Shown here one piece after another: positions 1-5,936 of a stretch of 11,440 nucleotides of DNA. This DNA is from Rikenellaceae bacterium (GTDB lineage: Bacteria; Bacteroidota; Bacteroidia; Bacteroidales; UBA932). Every line of letters starts with the position of its first letter. Within the stretch, counting starts at the first letter, position 1. The notes beneath the pieces are model-generated. The model was not told the DNA's origin and did no database searches. It worked only from the letters and a program-made list of their open reading frames with translations. The stretch spans positions 1-11,440 of the forward strand of contig JAAZIW010000085.1 of NCBI GenBank assembly GCA_012800665.1, read 5' to 3'. The position numbers and the translations under genes are program-made.

Positions 1-96
1 ATATTATGCTAGTTTCCGGACTATTAAGAGCAAAAGTCACCCTGTGCAATATTATGCTAGTTTCCGGACTATTAAGAGCAAAAGTCACCCTGTGCA
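1..96. repeat. 48-bp tandem repeat, two perfect copies
   Basis: Positions 1-48 and 49-96 are identical. The unit begins ATATTATGCTAG and ends CACCCTGTGCA. There are no spacers between the copies, so this is not a CRISPR array. The window starts exactly inside or at the edge of the repeat, so the array may continue to the left. Stops occur in the frames I checked, so it does not look like coding sequence. Its function is unknown. Confidence 0.9.
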
Positions 97-120
97 TAGA
101 ATCTGATTAAAGCAATGAAT

Positions 121-140
121 TACAAGTGCTACTTGTACAA
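121..140. promoter_or_regulatory. Dyad upstream of the Xre gene, candidate operator
   Basis: TACAAGT (121-127) and ACTTGTA (131-137) form a perfect 7-bp inverted repeat around GCT. A second, overlapping 8-bp palindrome, TTGTACAA, lies at 133-140. The site is about 75 bp before the Xre-type gene and just upstream of a possible promoter. Small Xre/antitoxin regulators commonly bind such dyads and repress their own gene, so autoregulation is a reasonable inference. The palindrome is seen directly; its binding protein is not known. Confidence 0.45.
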
Positions 141-159
141 CCCGAAGATTATATTTATG

Positions 160-192
160 TTTGCATCACAATGTTCTTAACCATAAATATTG
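160..192 (+). promoter_or_regulatory. Weak candidate Bacteroidota-type promoter for the Xre gene
   Basis: TTTG at 160-163 could serve as the -33 element. About 20 bp further, TAAATATTG (184-192) imperfectly resembles the -7 consensus TAnnTTTG. A start of transcription near 198-200 would leave a short leader before the candidate start codons at 208-232. The -7 match is imperfect, so this is tentative. Confidence 0.28.
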
Positions 193-213
193 AAAGATAA
201 TGGTTAGTTGTCT

Positions 214-567
214 ATGATGGCGACTATGTGGATGGATTTAAAAACATATCAGGAAATGCCTAAAATAATTGATGTAATAAAGGCCAATCAGAGCCAAAAT
301 GACACATGGGAAAAAGAAGCCGCAGAGAATAGAGATAACTGGGGATGGATGAAATATTCCATGCATATTGCAATAAAGGTTCGTGCGAAAATGAAAGCGG
401 AAAACATTACGCAAACCGCACTCGCTTCAAAAATAGGCTGCACGCAACAATATGTTTCCCTTCTTCTGAAAGGCAAGGAAAATCTTACTTTGGAAACGAT
501 TGCCAAACTTGAGTCAGCACTTGATATATCGTTGTTTGGCAGTAGCCCTAACGTGGTGGATGGATAG
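214..567 (+). CDS. Xre-family helix-turn-helix protein, antitoxin-like
   Basis: A small DNA-binding protein of about 117 residues. The C-terminal half is a clear Cro/C1-type (HTH_3) domain: counted from the TTG at 208, it covers roughly residues 57-108, with NITQTALASKIG as the first helix pair, CTQQYVSLLLKG as the recognition helix region, and ENLTLETIAKLESALDI closing the fold. The N-terminal ~50 residues are polar, with a WEKEAAENRDNWGWMKYS stretch typical of small Bacteroidota Xre regulators and antitoxins. Several in-frame starts cluster here (TTG 208; ATG 214, 217, 226, 232) with no ribosome-binding motif to decide between them; I use 214. No toxin-like gene is visible within the window, so it is either a solitary regulator or its partner lies to the left. 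The gene is visibly more A/T-rich than infB and sits among repeats, which hints at acquisition by transfer. Target unknown; an upstream dyad may be its own operator. Confidence 0.8.
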   Translation: MMATMWMDLKTYQEMPKIIDVIKANQSQNDTWEKEAAENRDNWGWMKYSMHIAIKVRAKMKAENITQTALASKIGCTQQYVSLLLKGKENLTLETIAKLESALDISLFGSSPNVVDG

Positions 568-662
568 AGAAACGCGTCCTAAGTACCTAAGCAAAAAACG
601 CCCAAAACGCCCCGCCATGATACAATAAATGGTCCTAAAACCAGCCCAGTCTTCAATTCACA

Positions 663-818
663 AATCGAGCGTAAAATACAACTGATAGTACAAAAAACAC
701 GTACACAAGATGTCAAAAGCAGATGTGTGGTGCACCTGCGAATCGAGCGTAAAATACAACTGATAGTACAAAAAACACGTACACAAGATGTCAAAAGCAG
801 ATGTGTGGTGCACCTGCG
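663..818. repeat. 78-bp tandem duplication
   Basis: Positions 663-740 and 741-818 are identical 78-bp units that start AATCGAGCGTAAAAT and end GGTGCACCTGCG. A third partial copy of the first 15 bases begins at 819 and then diverges. The unit length is a multiple of three, so several frames remain open through both copies (26 codons each). No start codon or recognisable product supports a gene. Confidence 0.93.
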
Positions 819-939
819 AATCGAGCGTAAAATGGAAAGTGCTGATAATGAGGCAGATCATAAAACAAGGTCAGCCAAATTTTCGGGTGTTCTTTCATGA
901 TTTCGCTGATAGTCAGAGAGTTCCATTTTACGCTCGATT
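819..939. repeat. Fold-back inverted repeat, 19-bp perfect arms
   Basis: AATCGAGCGTAAAATGGAA (819-837) is the exact reverse complement of 921-939. By eye the symmetry continues inward at lower quality: about 17 of the next 27 positions also match, for example ATCAT at 857-861 against ATGAT at 897-901. This gives imperfect arms of about 46 bp around a short central segment. As RNA or single-stranded DNA it could form a long stem. No U-tract suggests a standard terminator. Confidence 0.85.
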
Positions 940-940
940 T

Positions 941-1252
941 TATGCTTGAGCTTTTCACCGCAGTTTTTCCGAATCCATATAGTGACCGGTAGGAGCGGAG
1001 GGGTGGTGAACGGCTGCTCCTCCAGAGACCCGTGCCACCCTCGGCATCGTAAGAGGGGCGGACCATGAAGCGAAGCGGAGCCACGAAGTGCTATCGCGAA
1101 GCGGAATGGTGGGGTCGAGCGTAGCGAGACGGTCTTCGGAGGAGGCAGCCGGCGCCGCAGGAAACCACGCAGGAAACGGTGGGAAGGGCCGGAAGCGCTC
1201 TATCCTGTGGCAGAATTACAATCTGCAAGAACTTACAAGAATCTGCAAGAAA
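941..1252. other. G+C-rich gene-less segment between convergent genes
   Basis: This stretch between the inverted-repeat block and the infB stop has no gene I would defend. It is clearly richer in G+C than its left neighbour and contains recurring GAAGCG motifs (GAAGCGAAGCGG near 1067, CGCGAAGCGG near 1094), a GTCGAGCGTAGCGAGAC tract near 1114, and a 12-bp step repeat of CGCAGGAAAC at 1156 and 1168. The open frames crossing it have skewed composition and no recognisable domain. I see no hairpin plus U-tract to end the infB transcript. Confidence 0.5.
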
Positions 1253-1257
1253 TTACA
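1216..1257. repeat. Short 20-bp tandem repeat after infB
   Basis: AATCTGCAAGAA occurs at 1220-1231 and again at 1240-1251, each preceded or followed by TTACA/ACTTACAAG, giving a 20-bp period. It abuts the infB stop codon (1253-1255) and lies in its 3' untranslated region. It probably arose by slippage; no function is evident. Confidence 0.7.
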
Positions 1258-4177
1258 GCGTTCGCTTGATTTCTACAATCTTGAAGGCTTCTATGAAGTC
1301 GCCCTCTTTTATGTCGTTAAAATTCGCTATGCTCATACCGCACTCTTTTCCTGCGGCAACTTCTTTGACATCGTCTTTGCCTATCTTGAGCGAAGCGAGG
1401 ACGCCGGTATAGATTACAATACCATCACGGATTAAGCGCACTTGAGCCTTCGGCACCATCTTGCCTTCACGCATTATACAGCCGGCAATAGTGCCAATCC
1501 TGCTGATATGGAAAAGCTGCTTGACCTCGGCGGTAGCAATCACTTCTTCCTTCTCCTCCGGCTCGAGCATACCCTCCATACTATCCTTAACCTCTTTGAT
1601 GGCATCGTAGATAACGCTGTATAAGCGGATTTCGATGCCTTCTCTTTCGGCGGCTCTGCGTGCCTCTACGGTTGGACGCACTTGGAAGCCGATGATAATG
1701 GCATCCGATGCATCTGCAAGCAGGATATCGCTTTCACTTATAGCTCCTACAGCCTTGTGAATTACATTCACTCGTATTTCCTCGGTGCTTAGTTTGATGA
1801 GCTCGTCAGACAAGGCCTCTACTGTACCATCCATATCGCCTTTGACAATTATATTCAGTTCCTTGAAGTTGCCTATGCTGATGCGGCGGCCGATTTCTTC
1901 GAGGGTGAGGTGCTTTTGTGTCTTGATGCCTTGGATACGGATAAGTTGTTCGCGTTTGCCTGCGATATTCTTAGCCTCGCGTTCATCCTGCATCACATTG
2001 AATTTTTCGCCTGCTGCGGGAGCCCCGTTAAGTCCTAAAACACTAACAGGGTTGGATGGACCGGCTTCTTGAACAACCTGACCACGCTCGTTGAACATAT
2101 TCTTTATACGGCCGTAGTAGCTTCCGGTAAGGATGACATCACCTTGACGGAGAGTTCCTTCCTGAACAAGCAGCGTAGCCAAATAACCGCGACCTTTGTC
2201 GAGTGAGGACTCTATGATAGCGCCGCTCGCCAACTTGTTCGGATTTGCCTTGAGTTCGAGAACATCAGCTTCGAGCAGTACCTTTTCTAACAGTTTATCC
2301 ACATTAAGGCCCTTCTTGGCGCTGATTTCCTGACTTTGATATTTTCCACCCCATGCCTCTGTGAGAATGTTCATTTGAGAAAGTTGCTGGTAGATTTTTT
2401 CAGGCTCGGCGCCGGGCTTATCTATCTTATTGATGGCGAATACCATTGGTACGCCTGCCGCCTGAGCATGATTGATGGCCTCCACGGTTTGGGGCATCAC
2501 CGCATCGTCTGCTGCGATTATGATAATCACCAAGTCTGTCATTTGAGCTCCGCGGGCACGCATGGCCGTAAAGGCTTCGTGGCCGGGGGTGTCAAGGAAG
2601 GTGATGCGGCGTCCGCTTTCCAGCCTGACATTGTAAGCTCCTATATGCTGGGTGATACCTCCCTCCTCGCCTGCAATTACATTGGCCTTGCGGATATAGT
2701 CCAAAAGAGAGGTTTTACCGTGGTCCACATGACCCATAACGGTAATCACCGGCGGACGTTCCTCTAAATCTTCGGGTCTGTCCGCTTCCTGAATGCTTTC
2801 TATTTCGTTGGTGAGTTCGGCCCCTATAAATTCCACTTTATAACCAAATTCTTCCGCCACCAACACGAGAGCTTCGGCGTCTAATCTCTGATTTATGGAA
2901 ACCATAAGACCCAAATTCATGCAGGTGCCAATAACCTTATTTACAGGAGTATTGTTCATAAGCACCGCAAGGTCGTTCACTGTTACGAACTCGGTAACCT
3001 TGAGTACTTTTTTATCCGCCATGGCCTCGGACCGTTCCTCCTGAGTGCGCTGAGCGGCAAGCTCGCGCTTTTCCTTACGGTATTTTGCACCAAACTTGGT
3101 CTTCTTGGCCGGCTCATTCATCTTAGCGTAAGTTTCTTTTACCTGCTTTTGAATCTCCTTCTGCATCTCCTCGATTTCGCTCTCACTCATGGCAGGCTTG
3201 AAACGCTCGCGACTGCGACGTCCCTTTCCGGCATTCTGCTGGGACTGTTGATTCCTGTCGCGGCCTTGATTTCGGGATATGTTCTGCCCCGCCTTTGCCA
3301 CATCCACCTTTTGGGTGCCTTTATTGATGCGCTCACGCTTCTTTGTGGGCTTTTTCTCAAATTGAGAGAGGTCGATTTTGCCGAGCACCTTTAATTTCCC
3401 CGGAGCATCCTTTCCGGCCTTCGCCGTAGAGCTCGGAGCGGGTTTTTGTTCGGCTGCGGGTTTTTCTGCTGCTACGGATTCAGCTTCAGGCTGAGCAGCC
3501 TTTTTAGGCTCTTCTTTAGCAGGAGCTGCAGGTTCTTCTGCAGAAGCAACTTTCTTTTCAGGAGTCTTTTTTGCCGGAGCGGCCGGCTTTTCCGTGGCTT
3601 GAGGTTTCTCGGACGCAACTTCAGCATCAGGCTTTTTGGACGGCTCTTTTGCTTTTTCAGAAGCGAGCGGCTTTTCCGGCTCAACCATTTCAGGCTGCTT
3701 GGCGGGTCCTGCAACCTCTGGCGCCGTTTCCGGATCAGCTTCCGGTTTCGCCTCCGGCTTTACGATAGTTGCTGCGACAGGCTCCGGTGCAGGAGCAGGA
3801 GCAGGCTCAGGTGCGGACTCGGGAGCAACCTCCTTCGCTACTTCAGGCGCAGGCTCCGGCACGCTTTCCTCACGCTTGTGAGCAAAGGTGGTCGTGCGGA
3901 TTATGGTTACGCTCTCCGGCTCCTCATCCTCAGGCTCTTCGGCCTTGCGCCCGCTTTGCTCAAGTATGTCGGACATCTTTATAGCTCTTTCCTTTGCCTC
4001 TTGGGCGGCCTTAAGGTCTGCCCCGAACTGCTTTTCTATGAAAGGAAGATATTCATCCGATATTTTCGCATTAGGATTTGCTTCAACTTCAGCTCCCTGC
4101 TTGTGGAGAAAATCCACAAGGTCGTTCAAGCCGATATTGAACTGCCGCATTATTTTATTTATTCGTATTTCTGCCAT
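1253..4177 (-). CDS. infB: Translation initiation factor IF-2
   Basis: A 974-residue GTPase that places initiator fMet-tRNA in the ribosomal P site and promotes 50S joining; cytoplasmic. Residues 1-55 are an IF2_N domain (RINKIMRQFNIGLNDLVDFL). Residues ~80-260 are a low-complexity linker rich in Pro, Ala, Glu and Lys, as in many bacterial IF-2 proteins, followed by a basic stretch (~275-380) and a second IF2_N-like segment (~393-455). The G domain begins near 476 with all motifs intact: GHVDHGKT (482-489), DTPGH (529-533), NKID (583-586) and SAKK (619-622). The remaining ~330 residues match domain II, the central domain and the C-terminal tRNA-binding domain, which ends normally. The ATG start gives the standard N-terminus; an A-rich leader precedes it, 22 nt after the nusA stop. 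It is the last gene of the rimP-nusA-infB operon. Confidence 0.98.
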   Translation of the reverse strand: MAEIRINKIMRQFNIGLNDLVDFLHKQGAEVEANPNAKISDEYLPFIEKQFGADLKAAQEAKERAIKMSDILEQSGRKAEEPEDEEPESVTIIRTTTFAHKREESVPEPAPEVAKEVAPESAPEPAPAPAPEPVAATIVKPEAKPEADPETAPEVAGPAKQPEMVEPEKPLASEKAKEPSKKPDAEVASEKPQATEKPAAPAKKTPEKKVASAEEPAAPAKEEPKKAAQPEAESVAAEKPAAEQKPAPSSTAKAGKDAPGKLKVLGKIDLSQFEKKPTKKRERINKGTQKVDVAKAGQNISRNQGRDRNQQSQQNAGKGRRSRERFKPAMSESEIEEMQKEIQKQVKETYAKMNEPAKKTKFGAKYRKEKRELAAQRTQEERSEAMADKKVLKVTEFVTVNDLAVLMNNTPVNKVIGTCMNLGLMVSINQRLDAEALVLVAEEFGYKVEFIGAELTNEIESIQEADRPEDLEERPPVITVMGHVDHGKTSLLDYIRKANVIAGEEGGITQHIGAYNVRLESGRRITFLDTPGHEAFTAMRARGAQMTDLVIIIIAADDAVMPQTVEAINHAQAAGVPMVFAINKIDKPGAEPEKIYQQLSQMNILTEAWGGKYQSQEISAKKGLNVDKLLEKVLLEADVLELKANPNKLASGAIIESSLDKGRGYLATLLVQEGTLRQGDVILTGSYYGRIKNMFNERGQVVQEAGPSNPVSVLGLNGAPAAGEKFNVMQDEREAKNIAGKREQLIRIQGIKTQKHLTLEEIGRRISIGNFKELNIIVKGDMDGTVEALSDELIKLSTEEIRVNVIHKAVGAISESDILLADASDAIIIGFQVRPTVEARRAAEREGIEIRLYSVIYDAIKEVKDSMEGMLEPEEKEEVIATAEVKQLFHISRIGTIAGCIMREGKMVPKAQVRLIRDGIVIYTGVLASLKIGKDDVKEVAAGKECGMSIANFNDIKEGDFIEAFKIVEIKRTL

Positions 4178-4199
4178 TGGCTAATTTCTTTTCTTTAAA

Positions 4200-5483
4200 T
4201 TATTCCTCGAATTCTGCTGCAAGTATTCTGCGTACCTCCTCAACGGTTTCGTCTTCGAGGTCCGCCCTCTTGGCGAGCTCATCCGGATCGATTGCAAGCA
4301 CGCTCTTGGCTGTGTCGCAACCTATGCTCTTAAGTTTATCAATAATCCAGCCGTCGATGGTTATGCCATATTCGGGATCAGTGAAGTCGTCGAGTGCAAC
4401 GTCTTCTTCATCTTCAATGATTTCTCCCTTGGCGGCCTCGCGCCAAACTTCTATCTCACGATCCACTAACATACCTGCCAACTGCACATTAACTCCTCCG
4501 CGACCGATACCCTTCTGCACCTCCTCCGGCTGCATATAAACCTTCACCTTTTCCTCCGGGCTCTCACCCATGTCGATACGGGATACTCGCCCGGGATTAA
4601 GCGCCCTTTGAATAAGGAGTTTCTGGTTGGAGGTCCATTGGAGGACATCTATATTTTCGTTGCGAAGTTCGCGCACTATGCCGATGATGCGGCCGCCCTT
4701 GACGCCTATGCAAGCGCCAATCGGGTCGATGCGGTCGTCATAGGACTCTACAGCCACTTTTGCCCGCTCGCCGGGTACGCGTACAACTTTCTTGATGGTA
4801 ATAAGACCGTCTGCAATCTCGGGAACTTCCATTTCGAAAAGCCTTTCCAAAAACTGCGGAGAGGTGCGGCTGAGGGTGATGTAAGGAGTGGTGTTGTTGC
4901 GCATCTCCACGCTCTTGATGATGGCGCGGACGGTGTCGTTTTTCTTGAAATGCTCTCCAGGAATCTGCTCGTCACGCGGGATATGCAGTTCGTTGCCGTC
5001 CTCATCCAAAATGAGAACTTCGCGGCTCCAGGTCTGGTAAACCTCACCGGTGAAGATTTCGCCCACCTTCTCGCTATATTTTCTATAAACATTGGCCTTC
5101 TCGATGTCGAGAATGCGTCCTTGAAGATTCTGGCGGATATTGAGGATGCCGCGCCTGCCGAAAGAACTGAGAGGCAGGAGCTTGGTATAGGTGTCGCCTA
5201 TCTCGTAATCGTCTTCTCCGCTGTCTTTCTTTACGTCTTCCAATGTCATCTCCTTCACAGGGTCCGTAATCTCCTCTACAATCTCGAAGTTCTGATAGAT
5301 TTCGCATGTACCTTTGTCTACGTTTACAATGACGTCAAAATTGTCACTGTCGCCATAGGTTTTAGCTAATTGGGTGAGGAACACATCCTTGAGCACCCCC
5401 ATCATTACCGGGCGATCAATGCTCTTCTCTTCCTTGAAGTCTTTAAAGGCATCAATCAGAGTAATCTTTTCTGTTTTGTCCAT
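4200..5483 (-). CDS. nusA: Transcription termination/antitermination factor NusA
   Basis: A 427-residue RNA polymerase-associated factor that controls pausing, intrinsic termination and antitermination. Residues 1-~130 form the RNA polymerase-binding N-domain (NIRQNLQGRILDIEKANVY at its end). An S1 domain follows at ~138-205 (KVGEIFTGEVYQTWSREVLI). KH1 is at ~225-295 with DPIGACIGVKGGRIIGIVRE, and KH2 at ~312-350 with QKGIGRGGVNVQLA, the GxxG loop present in both. The C-terminal ~60 residues carry a helix-hairpin-helix-like segment (DKLKSIGCDTAKSVLAID). The C-terminus is shorter than in E. coli NusA, which has two acidic repeats. The ATG at 5483 is 11 nt after the rimP stop, so translation is probably coupled. 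NusA is known to regulate its own operon in some bacteria; the hairpin upstream of rimP is a candidate target. Confidence 0.97.
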   Translation of the reverse strand: MDKTEKITLIDAFKDFKEEKSIDRPVMMGVLKDVFLTQLAKTYGDSDNFDVIVNVDKGTCEIYQNFEIVEEITDPVKEMTLEDVKKDSGEDDYEIGDTYTKLLPLSSFGRRGILNIRQNLQGRILDIEKANVYRKYSEKVGEIFTGEVYQTWSREVLILDEDGNELHIPRDEQIPGEHFKKNDTVRAIIKSVEMRNNTTPYITLSRTSPQFLERLFEMEVPEIADGLITIKKVVRVPGERAKVAVESYDDRIDPIGACIGVKGGRIIGIVRELRNENIDVLQWTSNQKLLIQRALNPGRVSRIDMGESPEEKVKVYMQPEEVQKGIGRGGVNVQLAGMLVDREIEVWREAAKGEIIEDEEDVALDDFTDPEYGITIDGWIIDKLKSIGCDTAKSVLAIDPDELAKRADLEDETVEEVRRILAAEFEE

Positions 5484-5494
5484 TTATGTTTATC

Positions 5495-5767
5495 TTATTC
5501 TATTGTTTCTTCTTTTAAGAGTTTATCGGCTTCTTCCGCCGAGATTCCCTGCGAGGATACGGTGAGGGAATAATCTTCTATATCGCGGTCGAAGGCTTTT
5601 AGTACAGCCTTATGCACAAACTCGCAATCCTGCAAGCCCACAACAGAGCCTTCATGCGATATTATCACCTCAATGTTGTTGTCTTCATCGAGAATCACAT
5701 CCGCCACACTGCAGCCGCATTCCTTTGCGGCCGCCTCTACACATGCTTTAAGTTTTGCCTCATCCAT
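5495..5767 (-). CDS. rimP: Short RimP-like ribosome maturation factor, N-domain only
   Basis: RimP assists 30S subunit assembly. This protein has about 90 residues from the ATG at 5767 (a TTG at 5782 would add five). It aligns with the RimP N-terminal alpha/beta domain: an initial helix, then VADVILDEDNNIEVIIS, the DCEFVHKAVLKAFD helix, and the closing strand DYSLTVSSQGIS that corresponds to the usual ExSSPG motif. It then runs out in a short charged tail (AEEADKLLKEETIE). Family members are typically about 150 residues and continue into an SH3-like C-terminal domain, which is absent here. The stop lies only 11 nt before nusA, leaving no room for a frameshifted remainder. The position directly before nusA and infB matches the widespread rimP-nusA-infB order and supports the call. 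Whether the short form is functional is open. Confidence 0.85.
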   Translation of the reverse strand: MDEAKLKACVEAAAKECGCSVADVILDEDNNIEVIISHEGSVVGLQDCEFVHKAVLKAFDRDIEDYSLTVSSQGISAEEADKLLKEETIE

Positions 5768-5775
5768 ATTCTTAT

Positions 5776-5809
5776 AAAACAAAAGATAGGGACCGCTTTG
5801 GCCTCTATC
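5776..5809 (-). terminator. Leader hairpin with U-tract, candidate attenuator of rimP-nusA-infB
   Basis: On the minus strand GATAGAGGCC, loop AAAGC, GGTCCCTATC form a 10-bp stem with one A-C mismatch and one G-U pair (forward positions 5785-5809). It is followed directly by TTTTGTTTT (5784-5776), the layout of an intrinsic terminator. It lies downstream of the operon promoter and only about 9 nt before the rimP ATG, so it would sit in the 5' leader. It could equally end read-through from the envelope operon. Confidence 0.55.
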
Positions 5810-5825
5810 TCACAAATCACAGGTG

Positions 5826-5857
5826 CAAAGGTATAAAAATTATCTGTAAATAGCAAA
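5826..5857 (-). promoter_or_regulatory. Bacteroidota-type promoter of rimP-nusA-infB
   Basis: On the minus strand TTTG (forward 5854-5857) is followed after 20 bp by TACCTTTG (forward 5826-5833), matching the Bacteroidota primary sigma factor consensus TTTG...TAnnTTTG. Transcription would begin near 5819-5821, leaving a leader of about 50 nt before the rimP ATG at 5767 that includes the hairpin at 5785-5809. Confidence 0.7.
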
Positions 5858-5877
5858 AAAACGTTGTTTATTGCTTT

Positions 5878-5926
5878 TTTACGGCCGTAAATTTTACCGC
5901 CGTTGCAAAGATAGAAAATATTTTCT
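5878..5926. promoter_or_regulatory. Cluster of dyads between the wbqC-like gene and the rimP promoter
   Basis: TTTACGGCCGTAAA (5878-5891) is a perfect 14-bp palindrome. Overlapping it, 5881-5903 is a 23-bp near-perfect inverted repeat with one mismatch (ACGGCCGTAAA against TTTTACCGCCGT). AGAAAATATTTTCT (5913-5926) is another perfect 14-bp palindrome. A -7-like TATCTTTG on the minus strand (forward 5906-5913) lies between them, without a good -33. These may be an operator, a second promoter region, or the 3' end structure of the envelope operon. Confidence 0.4.
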
Positions 5927-5936
5927 TTCCAAGCGA

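Larger units (their letters stand above)
662..940. mobile_element. 279-bp inverted-repeat-bounded block, possible MITE-like element
   Basis: AAATCGAGCGTAAAAT at 662-677 is repeated as its exact reverse complement at 925-940, giving perfect 16-bp terminal inverted repeats. Further direct copies of the 15-bp core occur at 741 and 819. Nothing inside resembles a transposase, and I see no matching target-site duplication on the flanks. It could be a non-autonomous mobile element, a recombination or inversion site, or a structured intergenic repeat. It lies between the convergent Xre gene and infB. The repeats are certain; the mobile interpretation is inference. Confidence 0.4.

Noticed and set aside
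1..96. CRISPR array
   Set aside because: The repeats are directly adjacent with no spacers, and no cas gene is present.
791..1084. Minus-strand open frame of 97 codons
   Set aside because: It crosses the inverted-repeat block and the G+C-rich tract, has skewed composition, and shows no domain; its ending is encoded by the repeat itself.
568..1252. Intrinsic terminators for the convergent Xre and infB genes
   Set aside because: I looked for a GC stem followed by a U-tract on both strands and found none; the 19-bp fold-back has a long loop and no U-tract.
1088..1435. Plus-strand open frame running into infB
   Set aside because: More than half of it is antisense to the certain infB coding sequence and it matches nothing I recognise.
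3446..4198. 250-codon plus-strand frame antisense to infB
   Set aside because: It is a shadow of the Pro/Ala/Glu/Lys-rich IF-2 linker, giving a Phe/Leu/Arg/Ser-rich nonsense translation.
4608..5369. 253-codon plus-strand frame antisense to nusA
   Set aside because: NusA on the other strand has complete conserved domains; this frame has no recognisable motifs.
5483..5767. RimP truncated by a frameshift or sequencing error
   Set aside because: nusA starts 11 nt after the stop with a normal N-terminus, so no sequence remains that could encode the missing domain.
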